Origin: Sphingomonas psychrotolerans
GTDB lineage: Bacteria > Pseudomonadota > Alphaproteobacteria > Sphingomonadales > Sphingomonadaceae
DNA: 64,000 nt
Assembly: GCF_002796605.1 (NCBI RefSeq)
Contig: NZ_CP024924.1
Span: 1 to 64,000 of the forward strand
Direction of reading: 5' to 3'
In this document: in pieces, positions 1-9,141 of the stretch
Position numbering within the stretch: the stretch's first letter is position 1
Layout: the number at the start of each line of letters is the position of its first letter
Notes under the pieces: model-generated
What the model was told of the DNA's origin: nothing
The model's input: only the letters and a program-made list of their open reading frames with translations
Databases searched by the model: none
Made by a program: the position numbers and the translations under genes

Positions 1-187
1 GATAGCCGTCATATTTCATTTCATGGAGCCAGCGATCGCCGGTCGGCACCGTGTCGACCAGGGTTGCCAGTTGGACGGGCTGGAACGGCGGCGGCTTCAG
101 CGCTCGCGCGGAGGCTGCCTTACGCGCTCGACCGGCTCCGCTCCGGCTCTCCGTGGTGACCACCTTGACCATGACGATGATACTCAT
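1..187 (-). CDS. ATP-dependent DNA ligase, LigD type (N-terminal part, runs off the window)
   Basis: Reading leftwards, the frame gives a short basic Ala-rich linker followed by QLATLVD, a Val-Pro-Thr-Gly turn and WLHEMKYDGY. This is the start of the adenylation domain of LigD ligases, with the Lys of EMKYDG as the expected AMP-accepting lysine. Such enzymes seal breaks in bacterial non-homologous end joining with Ku. The first ATG in frame is at 187, a second is at 172, and an in-frame TGA lies about 110 bases upstream of 187. No 3'-phosphoesterase domain therefore precedes the ligase, unlike three-domain LigD. It may be a stand-alone ligase or the separated part of a larger gene. The C-terminus is outside the window. 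Confidence 0.8.
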   Translation of the reverse strand, partial: MSIIVMVKVVTTESRSGAGRARKAASARALKPPPFQPVQLATLVDTVPTGDRWLHEMKYDGY

Positions 188-322
188 GCCTGCCGGACTC
201 GTTCCACCGCCGATGAGACTCGCCTCATCGACTGCCTCAGAGCGCGTGAGCCGAACAGGAAAACCCGGGCGTGATACCCGCGTTGCAGGGGAGCAAGACC
301 AACAAGCTCAAGGAGAAATGCC

Positions 323-499
323 ATGGCTGATGACAAGACCCTCCGTGGTCCACAGGACAGCTCGCGCGTTGCGCTCGGCGAAGATTACGAGGTCACGTAC
401 TGGTCGAAGAAGTTCGGCGTGAGCCGCGACAAGCTTGCTGAGGCGGTGAAGGCTGTCGGCAACGGCGCCGACGCCGTTGAAGAATATCTGAAACGGTAA
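323..499 (+). CDS. DUF3606 family small protein
   Basis: The frame encodes 58 residues. It has a short polar N-terminus, then a helix-turn-helix-like segment with WSKKFGVS, then DKLAEAVKAVG, ending EEYLKR. This is the typical pattern of DUF3606, a family of small alphaproteobacterial proteins that resemble a DNA-binding helix-turn-helix but have no established role. An AAGGAGAAA ribosome-binding site lies about 6 bases before the ATG. It is divergent from the ligase gene at 187, and DUF3606 genes are often found near ligD or other DNA-repair genes, so a repair-associated role is possible but inferred. Confidence 0.8.
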   Translation: MADDKTLRGPQDSSRVALGEDYEVTYWSKKFGVSRDKLAEAVKAVGNGADAVEEYLKR

Positions 500-571
500 A
501 AGCGGCCACTGCCGCTCCGACGGCCTTAGGGCATGGTAGCGTCGCCCTAAGATCTTGGGTAAGTTTAAGGA

Positions 572-769
572 GTGAGCGAGGACGACGAAGCGCTAGTCTT
601 TCAAATCGCGCGCGAGCTGATCGCTCAGCACGGCGATGATGTGGCGACCGTCCTTCAACTGAAGATCGACGCATTGAGAGCGTCCGGTAATCTCGAACAG
701 TTGTCGGCATGGTTTGTCATTCGCAATGCCGTGGCGCTCACGCTCGAAAGCGACGGGACGCTTCATTGA
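572..769 (+). CDS. small hypothetical protein
   Basis: A 65-residue acidic protein with a GTG start preceded by AAGGA. It reads as two amphipathic helices: residues 5-30 include FQIARELIAQHGDD and residues 35-60 include LEQLSAWFVIRNAV. I do not recognise a named family, although the size and helical make-up recall small plasmid-borne proteins of sphingomonads. It lies between the DUF3606 gene and the 3' end of the broken dnaE2, on the opposite strand from dnaE2. The next gene is convergent and ends about 50 bases away. Confidence 0.5.
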   Translation: MSEDDEALVFQIARELIAQHGDDVATVLQLKIDALRASGNLEQLSAWFVIRNAVALTLESDGTLH

Positions 770-820
770 ACGAGGGCGGTCTAGGGTCCGACCGTCGGCC
801 CGGCTCCGCCGGCGGCATCG

Positions 821-3800
821 CTATCTGAAGTCCCGAGGTTTAATCTTGATGCCTTCCGTCGGTTGCCCAGGAATGATCCCGGAGCCAAGCCGTAGATCCG
901 GTATGAAAATGTCGCGTGGCTGCCTCCCCAACGGCGAGTGGGCAGGATCGCGGGGGTCAGGGCCTACGGGACTTTTGACGATATCGGCCCGACTGGTGCG
1001 GTAAATATCGGCGACATCCGTTCGATTGCCAACGGTAGCGAGCAAGGGCGAAAGATCGTCCAGTCGCTGGGCGATCACATGGATCACACTGCCTTCGCGC
1101 TGCACCTGGCCGCGTACGCCCATCATAGAGGCGCCGAGCACGATGCGGCGATGTTTCTCGAAGACGTTGGTCCACACGACCAGATTGGCGACGTTGGTCT
1201 CATCTTCCAGCGTGATGAACATGACCCCTTTCGCCGAACCGGGCTTTTGACGCACCAGCACAATCCCCGCCAGATTGATCCACCGACCATCCTTCACGGT
1301 CTGTAATTCCTCGCAGGTGATCATCTTTCGGGCGCGCAGCTCGTCGCGGAGGAAGGCGAGGGGATGCGCGCGCAGCGACAGACCGGACGCCCGGTAATCT
1401 TCGACCACTTCCGCACCTTCGCCCATCGGTGCGAGAATGACGGTCGGCTCGACCGCTTCCGCCCGCAACTTGCCTTCCCGTTCGTCAGCTGCGGCGAACA
1501 GCGGCAGCGCTGCATTGCCCAGGCCCTTAACGCTCCACAGCCCCTCTCGCCTGTTACTGCCTAGCGATCCGAAACCATCGCTTCACCAATCCGGTCGAGC
1601 GCGCCGCGGCCGACACCAGCGCGCCGCTGTATTTCCTCGATACTCTCTCGTAAGGCGTGTTCGCGCGGGCGGGTGACGATCGACGCCGCGTCGCCATTCG
1701 CCAGGTCTCGTACCATACGGAGTCCGAGCCTGACGGCGAGATAGCGACCGCCGCAGGCTCGAGCGTACAGTCCCATCGGCTGTGGTTCACATCGATCGGA
1801 CGAATCTCCACGCCGTGCTGGCGTGCGTCGCGTACAATCTGCGCTGGCGCGTAGAAGCCCATGGGCTGCGCGTTCAACAACGCTGCGCAAAAGACGTCCG
1901 GATGGTGGCATTTCATCCAGCTGCTCGCGTAGGCGATCAGCGCGAAGCTCGCGGCGTGACTTTCGGGGAAGCCGTAGGATCCAAAGCCCTCAATCTGTTT
2001 GAACGTCCGCTCGGCAAATTCCTGATCATATCCCCTGCTCACCATCCCATCGATCAGCTTGTCGCGGAAATGCGAGACGCCACCGGTTAGCTTGAAGGTC
2101 GCCATCGCGCGGCGAAGCAAATCGGCTTCGCTCGCCGTGAAGCCGGCGCACTCGATCGCTACGCGCATCGCCTGCTCCTGAAACAGGGGTACGCCCAAGG
2201 TCTTCTCGAGCACGCGTCGAAGCTCTTCGGTCGGGTAGGTGACCTCCTCCTCACCGTTGCGCCGTCGTCGGTAGGGGTGGACCATATCCCCCTGAATCGG
2301 ACCCGGCCGGACGATCGCCACCTGAATGATCAGGTCGTAAAAGGTGCGCGGCGCCATCAGCGGGATGGAGGCCATCTGCGCTCGGCTTTCGATCTGGAAA
2401 AACGCCCAAGGTGTCGGCTTTTCGGATCATCGCGTAGGTCGCCGGATCTTCGGCCGGTATCGTGGCAAGATCGAGCTTCAGTCCCTTGTCGTTCTCCAGG
2501 AATTCAAACGCCCGGCGCATGCATGACAACATGCCGAGAGCCAGAACGTCGACCTTCATAAACCCCAACAGGTCGATATCGTCCTTATCCCATTCGATCA
2601 CCTGTCGGTCTTCCATGGCCGCTGGCTCGATCGGAACAAGCTCATCGAGCCGGTCGCGCGTCAGAACGAATCCGCCCGGATGCTGCGACAGATGGCGGGG
2701 AGTATTGATGAGCTGCCGCGCCAGTTCCAGGGTCAGCGCGAGACGCCGATCGCTGAGATCCATATTGAGCTCCTCAGCGTGCTTCTCCTCGACGCCCTCA
2801 CGGCTCCAGGCCCAGACCGCGCTCGACAAGCCGGCGGTCATGTCCTCGCTGAGACCCAGCGCCTTGCCGACGTCGCGAACGGCTCGCGCGCACGATAGCG
2901 GTGACGACCGCAGTCAGCGCGGACCGGGTCCGGCCGTAGGTCTCGTAAATCCACTGGATCACTTCTTCGCGTCGTTCATGCTCGAAATCGACGTCGATAT
3001 CGGGAGGCTCGCGCCGTTCGGCCGAGACGAAGCGCTCAAACAGGAGCTCAGACCGGACGGGATCGATCGATGTGATGCCGAGCACGTACAAACAGCGCTA
3101 TTAGCCGCAGAGCCTCGCCCCTGGCAGATGATCTCGCGGCGCCGCGCCTCCGCGACGATCGAATGGACCGTCAGAAAGTAAGGCGCATATTCAAGATCAG
3201 CGATCAGCTTCAGTTCGTGCTCGAGCTGGGTGCGAACCTTACCCTCGATCCCTTCGGGATAGCGCTCGGGCGCCTTCTCCCACGTAAGCCGCTCCAGCTC
3301 TTCCTGTGGTGTTCGGCCAGGAACGCTGATCTCGTCGGGATATTGGTAGCGCAATTCCTCCAGGCTGAACGTGCAGCGCTTCGCCACCTCCAGCGTGCGC
3401 GAGACCGGCGAGGCATCCCTGAGGTATCGCCGGAACAGACGCTCCATTTCCTCGCCGGTCTTCAGGTAGCGGTCTGCAAATCGCTCTCTCCGATCGCCAA
3501 GCTCGTCGATTGTGCCATCGCTCCCGGACGCAGGTCACGACATCCTGCAGCATCCGCCGATCAGGCGAATGGTAGAGCACGTCATTTGTGGCGACGGTCG
3601 GGACGCGGGCTGCTGCCGCCATGTTCGCGAGATCGCGCAGCCGGATCGCGTCCTTCGGCCGGCGGCGAATGGATAGCGCCAGATACAGGCGATCCCGGAA
3701 GATCCTCTTTGCACGCGCGAGCGCCAGCTCCGCCACCGTATCCGCGCGATCCGGAACGAGGATCGCGATGAGACCCTCATGCCATTGCTCGACGTCTGGC

Positions 3801-4135
3801 CAGTCGAGATGGCAGGCTCCCTTGCCGGCGCGCTCTTTGCCTATGCTTAGCAAGCGACACATCCGACCATAAGCAGCGCGATCGGTCGGATAGAGGAGAA
3901 GGGCGGTGCCATCCACGAGATCGAGCCGGCAGCCGACGATCGATCGCACGCCCGTCGTCTTCTCGGCGTCCCAGGCCCGCACTATGCCTGCCACGGAGCT
4001 GCGATCGATGATACCGAGTGCGGGCAGTCCCAGCAGAGCCGCGGCGGCGAACAACTCTTCGGGCGACGACGCGCCGCGCAGGAAGCTGAAATGCGTCGTA
4101 ACCTGCAGCTCGACATAGCGAGCATCGCTCGTCAT
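821..4135 (-). pseudogene. dnaE2: error-prone DNA polymerase DnaE2 (ImuC), multiply frameshifted
   Basis: A full-length DnaE2 can be read (about 1,105 codons, normal for the family), but only by changing frame. In order it has the PHP domain (starting with VELQVTTHFSFLRGA), the palm with [11 protein letters not shown] and [15 protein letters not shown], the finger region with QHPGGFV and [31 protein letters not shown], and the C-terminal OB fold. Breaks I locate: about 3514-3520 (+1), 3087 (-1, in SAVC-YVLG), 2901 and 2885 (-1 each), 2398-2402 (+1 in a run of five A), 1750 (-1), 1674 (+1), 1654 (+2) and 1579 (-1). I saw no nonsense substitution in the correct frame. The ATG overlaps the imuB stop (ATGA), as in an intact operon. 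DnaE2 extends past lesions together with ImuA and ImuB. This copy should be inactive unless the indels are sequence errors. Confidence 0.85.
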
Positions 4136-5691
4136 GCGAACGCGCCATGAATGAACCAGCGCATGTTGCCGGTGGCATGGCTGGTCCCGTCGCCTGAGCG
4201 AAACAGCCAGTAGCGCCCACCCGTCTGGGTCTCGACCTGATAATAGTCGCGGACAGTGAGGGCATTTTCGGCCTCAATTCCGCTCTCACGCCACCATTCG
4301 CCATGGAGGCGTTCCGGGCCGTCTCCGTGGGTCACACGGTACCGTTTGCGACGCCAAATGAATATGCGCGGAGCATCGTCCGGCAGACCCGCAATCACTT
4401 CGATCGGCTCGGGCCGATCCAGCATGCGGGCCGGCCGGGGGAGGTCGTCATCCCATCCCGCGTCGGTGATCCTGCTGAGTGCCGGCCGCATGATCGTCGA
4501 GCGCTCGGGCATCGCGCTCGCCTGCGGACTGACCCGATGAAGGCTGCGTTGACCGAACCGATTGGCGAGCGCATCGACCAGAGCGGCGAGGTCTGGACCC
4601 CGGCGCCCAAGGCTCTCGAGCCCTTCGCCCTGCGTTGAACGCAGAGCTTCGGCGAGCGGGGTGACCAGCGTCATGACTTCGATGCCTTCGCCGGGTTCGA
4701 TCGTCTCGATTTTAGCGCAGAGCAGCTTGGCGAGATGGCGCGCATCACGAGACGCTGCCGCTGTTCCGACCCGGATCGCCTGATTGTGCCCGTCGACCCT
4801 ATGGAAATAGCAATCGAGCCGGCGCGCGCCTTTCCCGATATCGCTAAGCTGGTCGACGACATCCGCCACCAGGTCGCCGATCACCAAGCTGAAGGCTTCG
4901 GGCGTCGCGATAGGCTCCATGAACCCCCGCCGCGCCTTCGGGAGGTGTTCGGGAAAGATGGGATCGATCGGCTCAGGAAGCGTCCCCAATGCTTGGTCGA
5001 GACGTCGATGCAGCTCACGGCCAAACCGCTTGGCCAGCGGCGGTCGCGGCGCGCCGATGAGCTGTTCGATGCGCTCGAACCCCAATTTTCGCAGGGCTTC
5101 GACATCGCTTCCTGGAAGTCGGAGCGCCGATATCGGGAGGATCGCGATAGCCCTGCGGTGATCGCCCGGCTCGATCGTCACGGGCCGACCAGCAGGGACG
5201 TGTCGTGCAACGGCGTGGGCGCAGCCTGCCGTGTCGGCGACCGCGATTTGCACCGAGAGCCCGGACGCCGCGACACGACGATGGAGATCCTTGAGGAGGG
5301 CCTTCTCTGTCCCGAACAGCGACGCGCAACCGGTGATGTCGAGCCAAATCCCGTCCGGCGCATCGGGTGAAACGAACGGTGAGTACCGGCGACCTGCCCA
5401 TAGCGCGAGGCGGCGGAGGCCTTCGAGATCCGCATCCGGCTCCGCGTCAACCACCTGAAGTTCGGGCGCGAGCGCGCGTGCCTTCGTGACCGTCATTCCT
5501 GGCTTGATGCCGAGCGCGCGAGCACCAGCGTCGATTGCCGCGATGGCGCGGCGACCGTGATCCGGGATGGCCGTCACCAGCGGTCCATCGTCGGTGACTG
5601 GATCGCGCCGCTCAGGCGACGAATTTGCGCTCTTCCGCCGCAGCCGGTCGGTCGACCAGTGCGGCAGGAAGAGCGATACGACCCGTCGCAT
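4132..5691 (-). CDS. imuB: ImuB, Y-family-polymerase-like mutagenesis protein
   Basis: The gene encodes 519 residues. The start chosen is the ATG at 5691, because RRVVSLFLPHWSTDRLRR is the usual ImuB N-terminus; the frame is open upstream to 5805. It has Y-family polymerase-like palm and finger regions (WLDITGCASLFG near residue 120), a helix-hairpin-helix region (ALRKLGFERIEQLI), a little-finger region and a long C-terminal tail rich in Trp and Arg. ImuB is catalytically inactive in this family and acts as the hub that links ImuA, DnaE2 and the beta clamp during translesion synthesis. It overlaps the end of imuA by 80 bases and the start of dnaE2 by 4. It is the only undamaged member of the cassette. 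Confidence 0.9.
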   Translation of the reverse strand: MRRVVSLFLPHWSTDRLRRKSANSSPERRDPVTDDGPLVTAIPDHGRRAIAAIDAGARALGIKPGMTVTKARALAPELQVVDAEPDADLEGLRRLALWAGRRYSPFVSPDAPDGIWLDITGCASLFGTEKALLKDLHRRVAASGLSVQIAVADTAGCAHAVARHVPAGRPVTIEPGDHRRAIAILPISALRLPGSDVEALRKLGFERIEQLIGAPRPPLAKRFGRELHRRLDQALGTLPEPIDPIFPEHLPKARRGFMEPIATPEAFSLVIGDLVADVVDQLSDIGKGARRLDCYFHRVDGHNQAIRVGTAAASRDARHLAKLLCAKIETIEPGEGIEVMTLVTPLAEALRSTQGEGLESLGRRGPDLAALVDALANRFGQRSLHRVSPQASAMPERSTIMRPALSRITDAGWDDDLPRPARMLDRPEPIEVIAGLPDDAPRIFIWRRKRYRVTHGDGPERLHGEWWRESGIEAENALTVRDYYQVETQTGGRYWLFRSGDGTSHATGNMRWFIHGAFA

Positions 5692-6342
5692 CGCACGCCT
5701 CCACGATCCAGGAGTGCGGATTACCGCCGCGCACGCGTTCCAGTTCGACGCGCCATCGCGAGCGGCCGAGACTGGGAATGCCGAGATCTTCGCTCGGCGC
5801 TGCAAATATCCGCCACCGCGTCACAGCCGCTGTCCTTCAGCGGCCTGCTCCAGCTTCGAGGCCCGGCGGAACACGAAGGCTGCCACGCCCGAGCTCTCCG
5901 CGGCCAGCTGAAGCCGCTTCGACGCCGTCGTCGAGTATTTCGCCACTTCTCCGACAACCCCCGCAATGCCGGGATGCCGCAGGCATTCCTCCATGGCCAA
6001 AAGCACGTTGGCATCACTTCCTGCCTCGACATGGATCACCCGGTCGGGGTGAAGACCGGCCAGGTGAAGGGCTGGGGCGAAAAGGTCGCGCCAGCGCAAG
6101 CACCAGAGAACCGGTCCATCGATCCGTGCGAGGATGCCGGCTAGAAAGACGGTCGCGCACGCATCATCCGCAAGATCGGGGCTGCCTGTGATCTCGTGCA
6201 GGGAACCCGTGGCGATGCCTGCCCCAGGCAAGTGTCGATCTAGCTCGTCGACGCCGAACGGAATGGCCGCATGCCGAACGCCCACGCCTTCGATTTGCGC
6301 GATGCGCGTTCGCAGATCTTCGAGGACATTGGATTGACGCAT
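5612..6342 (-). pseudogene. imuA: ImuA (RecA-like/SulA-like mutagenesis protein), one frameshift
   Basis: The first part encodes a RecA-like ImuA: FGVDELDRHLPGAG and GSLHEITG near the N-terminus, then VLWCLRWRDLFAPAL, and SSGVAAFVFRRAS near residue 160. It stops at 5821 after EGQRL. The normal C-terminus (TRWRIFAAPSEDL through to ERKFVA) continues in the next frame down to 5612, so a single base is missing around 5823-5828. The start is taken as the ATG at 6342; a TTG at 6351 is the alternative. A LexA box lies about 30 bases upstream. ImuA is needed with ImuB and DnaE2 for SOS mutagenesis. Here the protein would lose about 70 C-terminal residues. Confidence 0.8.
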
Positions 6343-6373
6343 GGCATTCAAGAGACTCGGGGCACGTTGATTC

Positions 6374-6388
6374 GTTCCCTTTATGTTC
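6374..6388. promoter_or_regulatory. LexA (SOS) box upstream of imuA
   Basis: GTTC-N7-GTTC (GTTCCCTTTATGTTC) matches exactly the direct-repeat LexA site of alphaproteobacteria. It sits about 32 bases before the imuA ATG and about 130 bases before the divergent gene at 6517. imuA-imuB-dnaE2 cassettes are classic LexA targets, so damage-inducible control of the cassette is expected. The site is perfect although the downstream genes are broken. Confidence 0.85.
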
Positions 6389-6516
6389 TAGGTGTGCTGC
6401 CTCCGAGTCAAGGCGCGTCTCCGACGCCCGCGAGACGCCACGCTATCATCGAAAAAGATGCTGCTTCATGCACGTACGGGATTCACATCCGCTGCGAGGC
6501 AGCGTAGATTCTCTCT

Positions 6517-7088
6517 ATGTTCCACCAGGCCGACCTTTTTGAACAAGCGGCAAACCGCAAAAGCATGGACACTCCGGCACTTTTGGCCGCTGTTGCGGTT
6601 GCATCGTCACGCCCGAAATTTGCCTTCATGCTCCTCCAGCTTCTTGCGGAAGTCGCGGACGACCAGGGCAGCGCCGGCCCCTACGTAATGACCGGTAACA
6701 GCGTCGTCCCTGTGCGGGACTGGCTCTGCGACGCGCTTGTTCCCATGGGGCAGCGGGATTCGCGCAGACGATCGACGGTCGAGGCCGTTCGAGCCGAACT
6801 TGAACAGGCAAAGCAGCTGCCGGCCGATCGTGCCGAGGCTGAGGATGTAATCGACAGCAAGGTCCGCGAGCGTGTGCGCAGTTCGGGTCGCTGCAATGTT
6901 AGCCGGACGGTATCGGATCTCGTGCGCGGGGGCTGCTTCGCCGCCACTACCAAGGCTATCGGGTTGATCACGAGAACCGCGGTGCCCAGCGCGAAGCGGT
7001 TTATACGATCATGCCCGAAGCGCTCACCGTCCTGCGTCGGCGGGCTCAGCCGGGGCCGGGTTCCCGTTCCTCGTCAGCGAGGCGCTGA
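6517..7088 (+). pseudogene. winged-helix-like hypothetical protein, one frameshift
   Basis: The first about 138 residues (MFHQADLFEQAANRKSM onward) run to SDLVRGG. After that the original frame becomes low-complexity basic sequence. One frame over it continues sensibly as LLRRHYQGYRVDHENRG, AVYTIMPEALTVLRRR, stopping at 7088. The break falls in a run of five G at 6928-6932, consistent with loss of one G. The repaired C-terminal part (SRTVSDLVRGG followed by LLRRHYQGYRV) looks like the recognition helix and wing of a winged-helix domain. It is divergent from imuA, with the LexA box between them, so it may once have been co-regulated. No named family is recognised. Confidence 0.6.
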
Positions 7089-7246
7089 ACCCGATCGGGC
7101 ATCTGTAGCAGCTTCTCGGCCGCAGCCAGGACCGCTTCTGCTTCACTCGGGAATGCCTCTGCCGAACTTATCGATACCCCGCTCGAGAAGGTGATGGTGG
7201 CCTGAAATCCGTTGCCCTTGGGCGTTGCGTTCAACCGAATGTCCAC
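7046..7246 (-). CDS. small hypothetical protein (GTG start)
   Basis: The gene encodes 66 residues. The start is a GTG at 7246 placed 7 bases after a strong GGAGG ribosome-binding site, which is the main reason to accept it. The protein has a beta-like N-terminal half (GFQATITFSSGVSIS) and a C-terminal amphipathic helix (EAEAVLAAAEKLLQM) with a charged tail. It overlaps the 3' end of the broken gene at 6517-7088 and is divergent from the small gene at 7317. Function unknown. Confidence 0.6.
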   Translation of the reverse strand: MDIRLNATPKGNGFQATITFSSGVSISSAEAFPSEAEAVLAAAEKLLQMPDRVQRLADEEREPGPG

Positions 7247-7316
7247 GTTTGTCCTCCAAGGGTGTTACGAGCGCCTAAGGCTTGCGAATCCGACTACAAA
7301 AGAGCACATATCAAGC

Positions 7317-7490
7317 ATGGCGACTGCAGCTTCCTCAACGACCAGCAAGAGCACCAGCACGGGCGCCAAGAAGCTCGGCCGCAGCGCCGTGACGGGTCAG
7401 TTCGTGCTCGCCCCGGCCAGCAAAGGCGGTAAGGTCACGATCGCCAAGGCCCGGTTGGCTGCGAATACTGTCTATAGCTCGAAGAAATAG
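7317..7490 (+). CDS. small basic protein, first gene of a three-gene unit
   Basis: The gene encodes 57 residues: a Ser/Thr/Lys-rich N-terminus, then GRSAVTGQFVLAPASKGG and a basic C-terminal helix (IAKARLAANTVY). The TGQFVL-type core is seen in many small proteins next to toxins or plasmid functions, but I cannot assign a family with confidence. The start is the internal ATG at 7317, although the frame is open further upstream. Its stop is only 2 bases before the TTG start of the TIR-like gene, so the two are probably co-translated. It could be a regulator, antitoxin or accessory part of the unit; that is inference. Confidence 0.6.
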   Translation: MATAASSTTSKSTSTGAKKLGRSAVTGQFVLAPASKGGKVTIAKARLAANTVYSSKK

Positions 7491-7492
7491 GT

Positions 7493-8110
7493 TTGGCACC
7501 GGCGCGGCTGTCAACGGACGATGTTTTCATAAACTGTCCCTTCGACCCAGACTTCAAACCGATTTTCCAAGCGCTGGTTTTTACGATTTTCGCATGCGGC
7601 TTTCGCCCGCGTTCAGCGCGCGAGCTCGATGATGGCGGCCAAACCCGCATCGAGAAGCTTTATGGCCTGATCCAGGAATGCCGATACGGGATCCACGATC
7701 TCTCCCGAACCGAGCCGGACAAGGATCACGCGCTACCGCGCTTCAACATGCCGCTCGAACTCGGCCTCTTCCTCGGCGCCAAGCGCTATGGCGACACCGC
7801 CCAGCATGACAAGCGCCTGCTGATCCTCGATATCGAACGCTTCCGCTATCAGAAGTTCATCTCGGATCTGGCGGGGATGGATATCCATGAGCATGGTGGG
7901 AGAGCCGAAGCCGCCATTCGCGAAACGCGTGACTGGCTCGCGAACGTTTCTCGCCGCCAAATTTCGAGCGGCGACAAGATCGTCCGCTTGTATGATCAAT
8001 TCAGTGCAGACCTACCTGCGCTCGCGGCGGCGCTGGAGTTCGATCCCGCCAAGATACCCTATGTCGATTTCGAGCGGATCGTCGTGGGCTGGCTGACGCG
8101 GGACGCGTGA
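7493..8110 (+). CDS. TIR/nucleoside-deoxyribosyltransferase-like protein
   Basis: The gene encodes 205 residues and starts at TTG; no ATG occurs before the conserved part. The N-terminus VFINCPFDPDF resembles the first strand and loop of TIR-like folds. LIQECRYGIHDLS then reads as a second strand and loop, and FNMPLELGLFLGAKR supplies a buried Glu in the position where TIR and nucleoside 2-deoxyribosyltransferase enzymes carry their catalytic Glu. The C-terminal about 60 residues are helical (IVRLYDQFSADLPALAAAL). If this reading is right it may cleave NAD or nucleosides, or bind a nucleotide signal. It sits 3 bases upstream of an Mrr-like nuclease gene. Fold assignment is inference from motifs only. 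Confidence 0.6.
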   Translation: MAPARLSTDDVFINCPFDPDFKPIFQALVFTIFACGFRPRSARELDDGGQTRIEKLYGLIQECRYGIHDLSRTEPDKDHALPRFNMPLELGLFLGAKRYGDTAQHDKRLLILDIERFRYQKFISDLAGMDIHEHGGRAEAAIRETRDWLANVSRRQISSGDKIVRLYDQFSADLPALAAALEFDPAKIPYVDFERIVVGWLTRDA

Positions 8111-8113
8111 CCG

Positions 8114-8989
8114 ATGAGTTCGATCGTCTCTGCCGAACTGATCATGATCGAGGAAGTGCTTCGCGGCGAAAGCAAAGGCTATGTCCTCGACTTCTCCAAC
8201 AAGACGCTGGCCGAGTTCTTTACCCTCGAGTTTGATGTCGACCTTTATGGTGACGACTATGCGACAGAGGGGACCTCGAAGGCGAACCGCCTCCGCTCAT
8301 TTCTAAAGCAGGTCGATGACGCATCGGCGGCACGCGTCCTGTCTCGCCTAATGGCACATCGGGACGGGATTCCGGCGCACCTACGAAGCGATATTCGCCC
8401 ACTTGGCGAAGGGCAGCTTCTCGCCCTTATCAACCGCCTCGAGCGCGGGGAGGGGGTGGCCGGCATCGCACCCAAGCCCATCTTCAATCGTCGCCAATAT
8501 GAAGAGCTCCGCGACGAGCTGAATACGTTGTGGGATCTTGATGCCCATCCTCGAGGCTATGCGTTCGAGAAATACCTCAAGCGCCTGTTCGACACCTTTT
8601 ACCTTAACGCTCGGGCGCCTTTTACGCTTGTCGGCGAACAGATCGACGGCAGCTTCCAGTTAGGGCATGAAACCTACTTGCTCGAAGCGAAATGGCAGAA
8701 AGAGCCGATCGGGGTTCTGGAGTTGCACGGCTTTCACGGCAAGGTCGAACAAAAGGCGTCTTGGGCAAGGGGGCTCTTCGTGAGCTTCGGCGGCTTTACC
8801 GACGTCGGCCTCCAAGCATTCGGGCAGGCCGCCAAACGGGTTATCTGCATGGAAGGGCGAGACATCTATGAAGCGCTCGACCGCAATATCCCGATCGACA
8901 CGGTTCTCGAGCGTAAAGTCCGGCACGCCGCTGAAACAGGACTGCCGTTCGCTCCGCTCCATCAACTCTTTCCACCTTCGCCAAGCTAG
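8114..8989 (+). CDS. Mrr-like PD-(D/E)XK restriction-type endonuclease
   Basis: The gene encodes 291 residues. The N-terminal about 145 residues are mostly helical and unrecognised. The C-terminal half is an Mrr-type nuclease: GYAFEKYLKRLFDTF (helix with Glu), EQIDGSF (active-site Asp near residue 177), YLLEAKWQ (the E-x-K pair near 191-193), then FHGKVEQKASWARGLFVS and GGFTD, the usual Mrr core after the catalytic strand. Mrr-type enzymes cut foreign or modified DNA. The gene begins 3 bases after the TIR-like gene ends, with no methylase nearby, which argues against a classical restriction-modification system and for an effector or abortive-infection role. Confidence 0.8.
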   Translation: MSSIVSAELIMIEEVLRGESKGYVLDFSNKTLAEFFTLEFDVDLYGDDYATEGTSKANRLRSFLKQVDDASAARVLSRLMAHRDGIPAHLRSDIRPLGEGQLLALINRLERGEGVAGIAPKPIFNRRQYEELRDELNTLWDLDAHPRGYAFEKYLKRLFDTFYLNARAPFTLVGEQIDGSFQLGHETYLLEAKWQKEPIGVLELHGFHGKVEQKASWARGLFVSFGGFTDVGLQAFGQAAKRVICMEGRDIYEALDRNIPIDTVLERKVRHAAETGLPFAPLHQLFPPSPS

Positions 8990-9141
8990 GTGATCAACAA
9001 TCGCGCGGTGCGCACGATCGCCTCGGGCGTTGCTAACGCGTCGGTGATATCGTGTGACCCGGCGATACTGTGGATGTGCAGATCTCCCAGGAAAACCGGC
9101 CGCCGCGATCAAGTCAAAGAGCTTACGCGAACTTTCGACCT

